Of a DNA stretch of 64,000 nt, positions 24,117-32,682 are shown one piece after another. The notes below the pieces were generated by a model. It was not told the DNA's origin and did no database searches. It worked only from the letters and a program-made list of their open reading frames with translations. The stretch comes from Salinimicrobium xinjiangense DSM 19287. GTDB taxonomy: Bacteria > Bacteroidota > Bacteroidia > Flavobacteriales > Flavobacteriaceae. Location of the stretch: contig NZ_AUIG01000017.1 of NCBI RefSeq assembly GCF_000423585.1, forward strand, positions 1-64,000, written 5' to 3'. The first letter of the stretch is position 1. Each line of letters opens with the position of its first letter. Position numbers and translations under genes: made by a program.

Positions 24117-26162
24117 CTATTTCTTCGGAAGCAATCCTGCCCGTCGTAATAATGCTTCCGGGGCAGCTTCTTTCCCTCTGAAGCGTTTGTACAGGGTTAA
24201 CGGATGCTCCGTGCCTCCTTGTGATAGAATTGTTTCCCGGAATTTATTAGCTGTTTCCCTGTCAAAAATGCCATTTTCGGTAAAGAATTCGAATGCATCT
24301 GCATCCAAAACCTCTGCCCATTTATAAGAATAATATCCTGCTGCATAGCCTCCCTGAAAGATATGTGAAAAAGAAGTACTCATGCAATTTTCCTTCACTT
24401 CAGGATATAATTGTGTGGATTCAAAAGCCTTTTCTTCATGAGCTTTCACATCTGTAATTCCTGAAGGGTCTTTGCTATGCCAGCTCATGTCAAGCATTCC
24501 GAAACTCAACTGTCTTAGTGTAGCCATTCCCTCATGAAAAGTAGCGGAATCTTTTATTTTCTGAATGAGTTCATCTGGAATAACCTCGCCTGTTTCAAAG
24601 TGTTTAGCAAAAAGTTTTAGAGCATCTTTTTCATAACACCAGTTTTCCAGCACCTGACTCGGTAATTCCACGAAATCCCAGAATACATTGGTTCCCGATA
24701 TGCTGGGGTAGATGGTATTGGCCAGCATTCCGTGAAGCGCATGGCCAAATTCATGGAAAAGTGTAGTCACTTCATTGAAGGTAAGTAAAGACGGCTCCTC
24801 ATCTGTAGGTTTAGTGAAATTACACACAATAGAAATGTGAGGTCGCTCATCTTCTCCATTTTGCCGGTACTGGGATTTATAGGAAGTCATCCAGGCTCCG
24901 CCACGTTTCCCTTCCCGGGGATGAAAGTCGGCATAAAACAGTGCGATTTCCTTTCCGTCTTCATCGGTTACCATATAAGTATTTACCTCCGGATGATATA
25001 CTTCAACTTCAAATACTTGTTTGAATTTAAGTCCGTACAGTTTTTCGGCTACTATAAAAACTCCATCGATTACCTTATTAAGCTCGAAATAAGGTTTTAG
25101 CTGCTCGTCATCAAGATCGAAAAGTTTTTGTTTTAATTTTTCGGAATAATAGGCTGCATCCCATTTCTCCAGGCGGTCAATTTGATCCAGGTCTTTTGCG
25201 AAATCTTCCAGTTCCTTAAATTCCTTTTCGGCTGCGGGCTTTGCTTTTTTCAGTAGTTCCTCCATAAAGGAATTAACTTTTTCGGGAGTCTCGGCCATGC
25301 GCTCCTCTAGTTTAAAATGGGCATAAGTTTGGTAACCGAGAAGATTGGCTTTTTGGTGACGGAGTTTGACTATTTGCAGTACATTTTCCCTGTTGTCCAA
25401 TTCATCCCCGTGAAATCCTTTTGCTCCAAAGGCAATTGCCAGTTGCTTACGCAGCTCCCGGTTCTTCGCGTACTTCATAAAAGGAATATAGCTGGGGTAG
25501 TGGAGATTGAAGATCCAGCCTTCCTTATTTTTTTCTTTGGCCAGCATCCTGGCGGCGGTTCTTATTCCTTTCGGTAACCCGTCAAGATCTTCTTCTTTGG
25601 TGATATGAAGTTCGTAGCGGTTCGTTTCTGCCAGAACGTTTTCTCCAAAATTGAGACTCAATGCAGCAAGTTTCTTGTCCAGTTCGCGCAGCTCCTGTTT
25701 TTTTTCAGAATTTAGATTTGCACCATTCCTGGTGAACATTTTATATTTCTTGTCCAGCAAGGTTTTTTGTTCAATATTGAGCTCCAGGGAATCTTTTTTG
25801 TCGTAAACCGCTTTAACTTTACTGAAGAGTTCGGCATCCTGAATGACATCATTTTTGAAATCGGTCAATACTGGTGAAATTTCCTGCGCCAGCTTCTGAA
25901 TTTTATCGTTCGTTTCGGCCGAATTGATATTAAAGAAAATACTTGTAATTCGGTCCAGCTTTTCTCCGGCGAATTCAAGAGCTTCTATAGTGTTTTCAAA
26001 AGTCGGTACTTCTGTAGATCTGGTGATTTTTTCAATATCTGCCCTTGCCAGACTTATAGCTTCTTCAATGGCAGGCTTGTAATGTTCAGTCTTTATCTTC
26101 ATAAATGGAGCAGTATCAAACGGCTCCAAAAGCGGATTTTCTTTCATCATGCTGTATCTCAT
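24117..26162 (-). CDS. M3 family metallopeptidase (Dcp/oligopeptidase A type)
   Basis: This zinc peptidase degrades short peptides. The 681-residue length and the motif HEFGHALHGML, with the third ligand Glu in WDFVELPSQVLENW, place it in family M3 with peptidyl-dipeptidase Dcp and oligopeptidase A. The N-terminal LLEPFDTAPFMKIKTEHYKP is the usual opening of the family. No signal peptide is seen, so it acts in the cytoplasm. The start at 26162 is uncertain: the ATG pair at 26150/26147 fits the family opening better. It is a single gene between the sigma factor and purE. I cannot choose between Dcp and OpdA. Confidence 0.9.
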   Translation of the reverse strand: MRYSMMKENPLLEPFDTAPFMKIKTEHYKPAIEEAISLARADIEKITRSTEVPTFENTIEALEFAGEKLDRITSIFFNINSAETNDKIQKLAQEISPVLTDFKNDVIQDAELFSKVKAVYDKKDSLELNIEQKTLLDKKYKMFTRNGANLNSEKKQELRELDKKLAALSLNFGENVLAETNRYELHITKEEDLDGLPKGIRTAARMLAKEKNKEGWIFNLHYPSYIPFMKYAKNRELRKQLAIAFGAKGFHGDELDNRENVLQIVKLRHQKANLLGYQTYAHFKLEERMAETPEKVNSFMEELLKKAKPAAEKEFKELEDFAKDLDQIDRLEKWDAAYYSEKLKQKLFDLDDEQLKPYFELNKVIDGVFIVAEKLYGLKFKQVFEVEVYHPEVNTYMVTDEDGKEIALFYADFHPREGKRGGAWMTSYKSQYRQNGEDERPHISIVCNFTKPTDEEPSLLTFNEVTTLFHEFGHALHGMLANTIYPSISGTNVFWDFVELPSQVLENWCYEKDALKLFAKHFETGEVIPDELIQKIKDSATFHEGMATLRQLSFGMLDMSWHSKDPSGITDVKAHEEKAFESTQLYPEVKENCMSTSFSHIFQGGYAAGYYSYKWAEVLDADAFEFFTENGIFDRETANKFRETILSQGGTEHPLTLYKRFRGKEAAPEALLRRAGLLPKK

Positions 26163-26331
26163 TTTAACCTAAAAGTGTGTACTTTAACTAAATTTTCAGA
26201 AAAAATTGGGAAATTCTAAAAATTATTCTTTACTTCACATTTCGAAAATATTAAAGACAGTAGCTTTTAGGTTTTTGATTAATATATTTAGAATGGTTAA
26301 TAAATACTATTAAAACAACAAAATGCTACTT

Positions 26332-26357
26332 TAAAGCCACGCGAGAGCGTGGCTTTA
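26332..26357 (-). terminator. Hairpin directly after purE
   Basis: TAAAGCCACGC (26332-26342) pairs perfectly with GCGTGGCTTTA (26347-26357) around GAGA, immediately after the purE stop. On the minus strand the sequence after the stem has only a delayed T stretch, so it may be a weak terminator or an mRNA-stabilising hairpin. Confidence 0.6.
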
Positions 26358-26840
26358 CTATTTAATTTTCTTTGCGCCTTCTATTACTTTTTGCTTCAGG
26401 CCTTCTTTGTAATCTACAATTTTCTGAAGTATTTTCAAATCTGAACTACCAAGGATCTGGGCGGCGAGAATTCCAGCATTTTTTGCGCCATTAAGAGCTA
26501 CTGTGGCCACCGGAACTCCGCCGGGCATTTGTAATATGGACAGGACAGAATCCCAGCCATCGATCGAATTGCTGGATTTTACAGGAACACCAATTACCGG
26601 AAGAGGGGAGAGGGAGGCGATCATTCCGGGAAGATGGGCTGCCCCGCCTGCCCCTGCAATAATAACAGCTATATCTCTGTTATGGGCATTCTTTCCATAA
26701 TCGAAAAGTTTATCGGGAGTGCGGTGAGCAGAAACGATATCTACCTCTGTCTCTATTCCAAAAGAAGCTAAAATGTCAATTGCTTCCTGCATTACCGGCA
26801 TGTCGCTGGTACTGCCCATGATGATCCCTATTTTGCTCAT
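26358..26840 (-). CDS. purE: 5-(carboxyamino)imidazole ribonucleotide mutase PurE
   Basis: PurE converts N5-CAIR to CAIR in de novo purine synthesis. The 160-residue class I PurE has the phosphate-binding GSTSDMPVM near the N-terminus, the SAHRTPD motif with the catalytic His, and the AGGAAHLPGM and PVKS segments of the active site. The length is typical. It follows purK, its partner enzyme, on the same strand, with a 50-bp gap that carries a palindrome. Confidence 0.96.
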   Translation of the reverse strand: MSKIGIIMGSTSDMPVMQEAIDILASFGIETEVDIVSAHRTPDKLFDYGKNAHNRDIAVIIAGAGGAAHLPGMIASLSPLPVIGVPVKSSNSIDGWDSVLSILQMPGGVPVATVALNGAKNAGILAAQILGSSDLKILQKIVDYKEGLKQKVIEGAKKIK

Positions 26841-26853
26841 ATTGATATATTTA

Positions 26854-26885
26854 AGACCTCACAAGTTGTCAAATCTATGAGGTCT
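26854..26885. repeat. Palindrome between purK and purE
   Basis: AGACCTCA (26854-26861) pairs with TGAGGTCT (26878-26885), loop 16 bases. The arms resemble the core of the palindrome at 129-161 (ACCTCACAGGT). It may be a decayed copy of the same repeat. Being between two operon genes, it could also change the relative output of purK and purE. Confidence 0.5.
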
Positions 26886-26890
26886 GGTAT

Positions 26891-28048
26891 TTATTCACTT
26901 ATTACTCTTATCTTCTTTTTAACTTCTTCAGCAATTCTTCTTGCTTCAGAAAGATCGGCGTTTACAATAGTAACATGTCCCATTTTTCTAAAAGGACGGG
27001 TGATCCTTTTTCCGTAAATGTGGGGAGTAACCCCATTCAATTTAAGGATTTCGGCGATGTTTTCGTAAACCACATTTCCGGTATATCCTTCTTCTCCTAC
27101 CAAATTAACCATTACTCCGCCGGCTTTGCTCTCAGTTTCACCCAAAGGCAGATCTAAAATTGCTCTTAGGTGTTGCTCAAACTGGTTTGTAAACGCTGCT
27201 TCTATGCTGTAATGTCCGCTGTTGTGTGGACGCGGAGCTACCTCATTGACGAGGATTTCATCATTTTTCGTCTGAAACATTTCCACGGCAAGTAAACCTA
27301 CATGTTCAAAAGCTTCTGAAACTTTTTCAGCAATCTCCCGTGCTTTTTTAGCTACGGAAGCGTCAATCCGGGCCGGACAGATCACATATTCTACCTGATT
27401 GGCTTCAGGATGGAACTCCATTTCTACCACCGGATAAGTTTTTACTTCTCCTGAAGGATTTCGTGCCACGATCACTGCAAGTTCATTTTTGAAAGGGATA
27501 AGCTCTTCTGCGATACAAGGAATTTCGGGTAAAGCTTCGGCAGCGGACTGATCCCTGATAACTGCTACGCCTTTCCCGTCATAGCCTCCCGTGGTACTTT
27601 TCCAGACTAACGGCAGGGAAATTTCTCCTTTCTCAAGACCTTCCAAAAATGTAATTTTTGAGGGGTATTTCTTGAAAGCGGCCGTTGGAATTCCATGACT
27701 GCTGTAGAAATCTTTTTGCACCCCTTTATCCTGAATACGCTCCAGGGTTTTAGAGGAAGGATAGACTTTTTTTCCTTCAGCTTCGAGTTTCTTTAATGCA
27801 TCAACATTGACCCCCTCAATTTCAAAGGTTATTATATCTGCTTTTCTTCCAAAATTGACGACTGTTTCAAAATCCATGAGATCTCCCTGAGTAAATTCAT
27901 TACAGGAGATTCGGCAGGGAGCTTCGGCACTGGGATCAAGGACAATGGTCCTGATATCATATTTTCGGGTCTCGTACAGCAGCATTTTTCCTAACTGGCC
28001 TCCGCCAAGGATCCCAAGGGTGAAATCTGAAGAAAAATAGTTGTTCAT
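26891..28048 (-). CDS. purK: 5-(carboxyamino)imidazole ribonucleotide synthase PurK
   Basis: PurK makes N5-CAIR from AIR, ATP and bicarbonate, supplying PurE. The 385-residue ATP-grasp protein has the N-terminal GILGGGQLGKML, the WKSTTGGYDGKGV glycine loop, and VEMFQTKNDEILVNEVAPRPHNSGH, whose Glu and Asn bind magnesium. ATG 28048 is chosen; an earlier in-frame TTG at 28066 lies inside a promoter box. purK and purE form a minus-strand operon divergent from the hpt-adk fusion, which is also in purine metabolism. Confidence 0.95.
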   Translation of the reverse strand: MNNYFSSDFTLGILGGGQLGKMLLYETRKYDIRTIVLDPSAEAPCRISCNEFTQGDLMDFETVVNFGRKADIITFEIEGVNVDALKKLEAEGKKVYPSSKTLERIQDKGVQKDFYSSHGIPTAAFKKYPSKITFLEGLEKGEISLPLVWKSTTGGYDGKGVAVIRDQSAAEALPEIPCIAEELIPFKNELAVIVARNPSGEVKTYPVVEMEFHPEANQVEYVICPARIDASVAKKAREIAEKVSEAFEHVGLLAVEMFQTKNDEILVNEVAPRPHNSGHYSIEAAFTNQFEQHLRAILDLPLGETESKAGGVMVNLVGEEGYTGNVVYENIAEILKLNGVTPHIYGKRITRPFRKMGHVTIVNADLSEARRIAEEVKKKIRVISE

Positions 28049-28063
28049 TAATCTGTCTTTCAG

Positions 28064-28071
28064 CAAAAATA
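28064..28071 (-). promoter_or_regulatory. -7 promoter box for purK-purE
   Basis: CAAAAATA on the plus strand reads TATTTTTG on the minus strand, 15 bases before ATG 28048. It decides against the upstream TTG start, which overlaps it. No -33 element is evident. Confidence 0.5.
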
Positions 28072-28146
28072 ATTTTAAAAAACTGAAATGCCGCAGGATT
28101 CACTCAGAAATGCGCAGATGTGACATAATGAGTTGAATGGAATATG

Positions 28147-28154
28147 TATCTTTG
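28147..28154 (+). promoter_or_regulatory. -7 promoter box for hpt-adk
   Basis: TATCTTTG matches TAnnTTTG. It lies downstream of an in-frame TTG at 28133 and 20 bases upstream of TTG 28175, so it favours the later start. About 75 bases separate it from the oppositely oriented purK box. Confidence 0.55.
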
Positions 28155-28174
28155 CTTCCCAAAAATATTTTCGT

Positions 28175-29284
28175 TTGGTACAATTACACGATCTACAATT
28201 TACACCTTTTATTTCTGAAGCCGAGATTGAAGCTGGCATTGAAAAAGTGGCCGCACAAATTAATGCGGACTTTGCTGGAAAAAATCCTTTATTTCTAGGT
28301 GTTCTTAACGGCGCTTTTCTATTCGCAGCAGAACTTATTAAGAGGTTTGAAGGGGATTGTGAGGTTAATTTTGTCAAGCTTAGCTCTTACGACGGTACCG
28401 GCACTACCGGAAAAGTAGAATCTTTGATGGGACTTACCGAGTCTCTAAAAGGAAGAAATGTGGTAGTCATCGAGGATATTGTTGATACAGGTAATACCCT
28501 GGAAAGCATTCATGGGATATTATTAAAAGAACAGGTTAATCAATACAAAATTGCTACTTTATTTTATAAGCCTGCATCTTATAAAAAGGACCTTCATATC
28601 GATTATGTGGGAATGGAAATTCCCAATGATTTTATTGTAGGTTTCGGTTTGGATTACAACGGACTGGGAAGAAATCTTACCCAGGTGTATAAATTAAAAG
28701 AAAATAAAATGACCAACCTCGTGTTATTTGGACCTCCGGGAGCCGGAAAAGGCACTCAGGCGACTATTCTTAAAGAATACTATAATTTAAAGCATATTTC
28801 AACGGGAGATGTGTTTAGATATAACATTAAAAATGAAACCGAGTTGGGAAAACTGGCGAAAGCCTATATGGACAAAGGTCAGTTAGTACCTGATAGTGTA
28901 ACCATTGATATGCTTAAAGCTGAAGTGAGGCAGGCAAGCGAAGGAAACGGTTTTATTTTTGACGGGTTTCCACGAACTGTGGCACAGGCCGAAGCTCTTG
29001 AAGAATTTCTTAATGAGGAAGGAACGCAGGTTAGCGCCATGATCGCACTGGAAGTAGATGACGAGATTCTGGTGGAGCGCTTACTGGAACGCGGAAAAAC
29101 TTCAGGGAGACCAGATGACGCCAATGAACTGGTAATTCGAAAAAGAATTAAAGTTTATTACGAAGAAACTGCTATCTTAAAACAATTTTACCTCAAGGAG
29201 AATAAATTTTACGGCGTTGACGGTGTGGGCTCTATTGATGAGATCACCTCCCGTTTAAAAGATGTTATAGACCGGTTGGTCTAA
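28175..29284 (+). CDS. Fused hypoxanthine phosphoribosyltransferase and adenylate kinase
   Basis: One uninterrupted frame of about 369 residues encodes two purine enzymes. Residues 1-178 are a hypoxanthine/guanine phosphoribosyltransferase: FLGVLNGAFLFAAELI, the PRPP loop VVVIEDIVDTGNTLE, and DFIVGFGLDYNGLGRNL. From residue 179 (an internal ATG at 28709) an adenylate kinase follows: P-loop GPPGAGKGTQ, STGDVFRY, DGFPRTVAQAEALE, and RLLERGKTSGRPDD, with a short LID of the type lacking the zinc insertion. No ATG fits the HPRT start, so TTG 28175 is proposed. The enzymes make IMP/GMP by salvage and equilibrate AMP, ADP and ATP. I recall similar fusions in Flavobacteriaceae. The internal ATG could also yield free Adk. 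Confidence 0.9.
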   Translation: MVQLHDLQFTPFISEAEIEAGIEKVAAQINADFAGKNPLFLGVLNGAFLFAAELIKRFEGDCEVNFVKLSSYDGTGTTGKVESLMGLTESLKGRNVVVIEDIVDTGNTLESIHGILLKEQVNQYKIATLFYKPASYKKDLHIDYVGMEIPNDFIVGFGLDYNGLGRNLTQVYKLKENKMTNLVLFGPPGAGKGTQATILKEYYNLKHISTGDVFRYNIKNETELGKLAKAYMDKGQLVPDSVTIDMLKAEVRQASEGNGFIFDGFPRTVAQAEALEEFLNEEGTQVSAMIALEVDDEILVERLLERGKTSGRPDDANELVIRKRIKVYYEETAILKQFYLKENKFYGVDGVGSIDEITSRLKDVIDRLV

Positions 29285-29313
29285 AATTTCCGGACTCCGG
29301 ATAAGATAAAAAT

Positions 29314-30321
29314 ATGACTGAAGGGAATTTTGTTGATTACGTGAAGATCCACGTAGCTTCCGGAAACGGGGGGAAGGGGTCTGCTCATTTACACCGGGAA
29401 AAATATGTAGCTAAAGGCGGTCCCGATGGTGGTGACGGCGGGCGTGGAGGACATGTGATCCTTAAAGGCAATAAGAATCTTTGGACGCTTTTTCACTTAA
29501 AATTTAAACGCCATGTGAAAGCCGGCCATGGAGAACATGGGAGCAAACAACGCAGTACAGGAGCCGATGGAGAAGATCAATATGTTGAGGTGCCCCTGGG
29601 AACTGTAATCCGTGACACCGAGACTCAGAATATCCTTCATGAGATCACAGAGGACGGGCAGGAAGTTGTAATTGCCGAAGGCGGAAAGGGAGGACTGGGA
29701 AACTGGCACTTCAAATCATCTACCAATCAAACGCCGCGATATGCCCAACCGGGTATTCCCGGCGAAGAACGTGATGTCACTCTGGAGCTGAAAATATTAG
29801 CCGATGTTGGTCTTGTAGGCTTTCCCAATGCAGGAAAATCTACTTTACTTTCAGTGATCACAGCGGCTAAACCAAAAATAGCCGATTACGAATTTACCAC
29901 CCTTAAGCCTAACCTTGGAATAGTCGAATATCGCGACTTTAAGACATTCGTAGTAGCCGATATTCCCGGCATCATTGAAGGTGCAGCCGAGGGGAGAGGA
30001 ATTGGTCATCGTTTCCTGAGACATATTGAAAGAAATTCCACACTGTTGTTTCTAATTCCTGCAGATGCTAAAGATATCAGGAAGCAGTACGAGATACTGG
30101 TAGACGAGTTAAGACGCTACAATCCCGAGATGCTGGATAAAGACAGACTTATTGCTATCTCAAAAAGCGATATGCTGGACAGTGAATTAAGAGCCGAAAT
30201 GAAGACAGAGCTGGATAAGACCTTTGATGAGCCATACCTCTTTATTTCGTCTGTTGCTCAACAGGGGCTGACAGAATTAAAGGATAAGCTCTGGGAAATG
30301 CTGAACAGGGAAGCTGTTTAA
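29314..30321 (+). CDS. obg: GTPase Obg (CgtA)
   Basis: Obg is an essential GTPase that assists 50S ribosome maturation and couples growth to GTP and ppGpp levels. The 335-residue protein has the glycine-rich Obg fold ([17 protein letters not shown], and [14 protein letters not shown]) and a G domain with [10 protein letters not shown] (P-loop), TTLKPNLG (switch I), DIPGIIEGA (switch II). The base-recognition loop reads ISKSDM, with Ser in place of the usual Asn of NKxD. The C-terminal OCT domain found in some Obg proteins is absent. It lies 29 bases after hpt-adk and is probably co-transcribed. Confidence 0.95.
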   Translation: MTEGNFVDYVKIHVASGNGGKGSAHLHREKYVAKGGPDGGDGGRGGHVILKGNKNLWTLFHLKFKRHVKAGHGEHGSKQRSTGADGEDQYVEVPLGTVIRDTETQNILHEITEDGQEVVIAEGGKGGLGNWHFKSSTNQTPRYAQPGIPGEERDVTLELKILADVGLVGFPNAGKSTLLSVITAAKPKIADYEFTTLKPNLGIVEYRDFKTFVVADIPGIIEGAAEGRGIGHRFLRHIERNSTLLFLIPADAKDIRKQYEILVDELRRYNPEMLDKDRLIAISKSDMLDSELRAEMKTELDKTFDEPYLFISSVAQQGLTELKDKLWEMLNREAV

Positions 30322-30379
30322 TTCATGTTAATCTCTTAGTATTCAGTTGTGTTTTCTTTAAATTTAGGAAAAACACTTT

Positions 30380-30901
30380 ATGAAATTTCTAAAACTTTTT
30401 TTTCTCTGCCTTGTATTATCTGCATGTAGTGGTACACAGGCAGTCTATGACTACGACGAACAGGCAGATTTTACAGCATATAATTCAGTTGCTATTTATC
30501 CGGAATTGCGCAGTGGTCTGAGCCAGTTAGACGAGAAGCGTTTAATGACTGCCATTGAGGGGCAATTGACAAATGAGAGTTTGTCATTTTCTTCGAATCC
30601 CGATCTTTACCTTAATGTCTATACTGAAGAGTACCGGGAGCAAAGCCGTAACAGTCTGGGAATCGGGCTGGGTGGCACCGGAAGAAATGTCGGGGTAGGA
30701 GTGAGTGGCGGAATCCCCCTCGGAGGTCCTGAGACATATCTTAGACTTACTTTTGATCTTATTGATGTAAGTACAGATGCCTTGGTGTGGCAGGCTGTTG
30801 TAGATAGTAAATTTGATTTTAATGCCAATCCTGAAGAAAGACAGAGACGCTTTAATAAAATAGTGGAAGAAGCCTTCAAAGCTTATCCTCCAAAAAGGTA
30901 A
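30380..30901 (+). CDS. DUF4136 lipoprotein
   Basis: The 173-residue protein has a signal peptide with lipobox LSAC at about residue 16, so it is an envelope lipoprotein. The body fits DUF4136: YDYDEQADFTAYNSVAIYPE at the start, a glycine-rich turn GIGLGGTGRNVGVGVSGG in the middle, then LTFDLIDVSTDALVWQAVVD. The function is unknown. It follows obg after 58 bases. The stop is close to a bidirectional hairpin that separates it from the convergent OmpA/PD40 operon. Confidence 0.85.
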   Translation: MKFLKLFFLCLVLSACSGTQAVYDYDEQADFTAYNSVAIYPELRSGLSQLDEKRLMTAIEGQLTNESLSFSSNPDLYLNVYTEEYREQSRNSLGIGLGGTGRNVGVGVSGGIPLGGPETYLRLTFDLIDVSTDALVWQAVVDSKFDFNANPEERQRRFNKIVEEAFKAYPPKR

Positions 30902-30924
30902 TTTAAACCTACATCTTTTCTTAT

Positions 30925-30958
30925 AAAAAAACAGGCCCCGGTTTCCCGGGGCCTGTTT
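30925..30958 (-). terminator. Strong terminator after the adhesin/OmpA operon
   Basis: CAGGCCCCGG (30932-30941) pairs with CCGGGGCCTG (30946-30955), and flanking AAA/TTT extend the stem. The minus-strand loop is GAAA and a run of T follows (complement of A 30925-30931). It can also halt plus-strand transcription from the DUF4136 gene, with a shorter T tail. Confidence 0.9.
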
Positions 30959-30984
30959 GGTTGGTTAGTTAGTAACGTATAAAA

Positions 30985-32670
30985 TTATTCCTGGTTTTCG
31001 TAAACTCCCGATTCTTCTTCGGGTTGCGTAGGAGTTTTTCCGGTGATTTCGGTGAACTCACTTCTACGGTTTCTTGCATACTGCTCGTTTGTACAACCGG
31101 TTGGTTTTGTACAATCATTAAGCGGCATACTTTCACCAAATCCTTTAGCAGTTAGTCTGCTTCTGTCAATACCCTGGTTAACCAGATACTCCAAAGTAGC
31201 TTCTGCACGTCTCTGTGAAAGCTTCATATTGTATTGATCACTACCACGGGCATCGGCATGAGAACCTATCTCGATTTTAAGAGATGGGAAGTTTTTCATG
31301 ATCTCAGCTACTTTGTTAAGCGTAGGCTCAGATTCTGGCTTAATAGTGGCCTTGTCAAAGTCAAAGTAGATGTTTCCTACACCTGCAATTTGTCTTCTTC
31401 CTGTATCAGGATTGATCTCACTAATTTCCTTAGGTAGAACTGGAGGAGTGTAGTCTTCTCTTGTGAAAGCATACAGGTTATCTGAACCTCTTCTGTTTGA
31501 AGCGAGGTAACCTTTTTCTTCTCCTTCTCTAAGTACAAAGGCGAAATCATCAAACTCACTGTTTAGAGTGGCGCCAAGATTCTGCGCTTCTCCAAAAGTG
31601 CCGTTGGATTGTTCACTTTTGAAAACATCAAGATTTCCAAAACCAACATGCCCGTCAGATGTGAAATAGAGAGTTCCGTCGTTAGCGATATAAGGGAATT
31701 GTTCCCTGTTAGCAGTGTTCACATTAGGACCAAGATTTACAGGTTGTCCGAAAGTTCCATCATCATTTACAGAAACGCTGTAGATGTCGAAAGAACCTAA
31801 AGAACCCGGCATATCACTGGCAAAGTACAAAGTTGAACCATCCTCGCTTAGGGTTGGGTGTTCTGTAGAGTACTGGTCGCTGGTAAAAGGTAAAGCTTCA
31901 ATATTTGTCCACTCTCCGTCAACAAGCTCGGCACGATAGATCCTGATAGTTGCCACCGGAACATCTGCCCAATCCACTTTTACTCTTCTTGAGTTGGTAC
32001 GGTCAAAATACATTACAGTTCCGTCGTTTGAAAAAGATGCAGAGCTCTCATGAGTATCAGTATTGATCTTGTCATTGAACAGAGAAATGTTGCTTAGCTT
32101 TCCTTCATTATCAATGTCGGCTACATAAAGATCCAAATATGGTTTGTTGTTCCATTTGTAGATAGGGCGTGCTGAGTTTCGCGTAGATGCGAAAACAATA
32201 CGGTCTCCCATAAAAGTAATTCCAAAGTCTGAGGATGCAGCATTTTGCATTACCTGGTTGGTAGTATAAGTGTGGGATACTGTAGTATCTAACTTACTGG
32301 ACCACTCCTCGAAATCAACTTCTTGTCCCAGATATTCGCTGAGGTACTTATCGGCTTCTTCATTTTCACCGGTTGCACGAAGGGCATGGGCAAACCTGAA
32401 TTTATATTCAGGTGCAGTACTTCCTTCATGTCTCAGAAATAATAATCTGTAAGTTTCCGCCGCATTCTTCATCCTGTTGGTAAAGAAATAGGAATCGGCA
32501 AGATTTTCAAGAACTTTTTGATCCTTATCCTGAACCAGGCGGTATTCTTCAGAAGCATCCATAAAAGCTCTTTGGTTAAAGAGCCTGTCTGCTTTCTTAA
32601 CCTGTGAACTCTGGGCAAAGGCCGAGAATCCAACAAGTATTGTGAAAAGTATGGTATAAAGTTTTTTCAT
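30985..32670 (-). CDS. OmpA family protein with TPR and PD40 repeats
   Basis: The 561-residue exported protein has a signal peptide (cleavage near AFAQSS), TPR-like helices at about 22-115, and WD40-like PD40 beta-propeller repeats around 145-410 such as DGSTLYFASDMPGSLGSFD. The C-terminal OmpA-like peptidoglycan-binding domain lies at about 430-545 (IYFDFDKATIKPES, then HADARGSDQYNMKLSQRRAE). It resembles PorE-like and other T9SS-linked OmpA proteins, but lacks the carboxypeptidase-D regulatory domain many have. It is the last gene of the operon after the adhesin and PorP/SprF. I infer that it ties the outer-membrane complex to peptidoglycan. Confidence 0.88.
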   Translation of the reverse strand: MKKLYTILFTILVGFSAFAQSSQVKKADRLFNQRAFMDASEEYRLVQDKDQKVLENLADSYFFTNRMKNAAETYRLLFLRHEGSTAPEYKFRFAHALRATGENEEADKYLSEYLGQEVDFEEWSSKLDTTVSHTYTTNQVMQNAASSDFGITFMGDRIVFASTRNSARPIYKWNNKPYLDLYVADIDNEGKLSNISLFNDKINTDTHESSASFSNDGTVMYFDRTNSRRVKVDWADVPVATIRIYRAELVDGEWTNIEALPFTSDQYSTEHPTLSEDGSTLYFASDMPGSLGSFDIYSVSVNDDGTFGQPVNLGPNVNTANREQFPYIANDGTLYFTSDGHVGFGNLDVFKSEQSNGTFGEAQNLGATLNSEFDDFAFVLREGEEKGYLASNRRGSDNLYAFTREDYTPPVLPKEISEINPDTGRRQIAGVGNIYFDFDKATIKPESEPTLNKVAEIMKNFPSLKIEIGSHADARGSDQYNMKLSQRRAEATLEYLVNQGIDRSRLTAKGFGESMPLNDCTKPTGCTNEQYARNRRSEFTEITGKTPTQPEEESGVYENQE

Positions 32671-32682
32671 GTGTCTTAGGTT

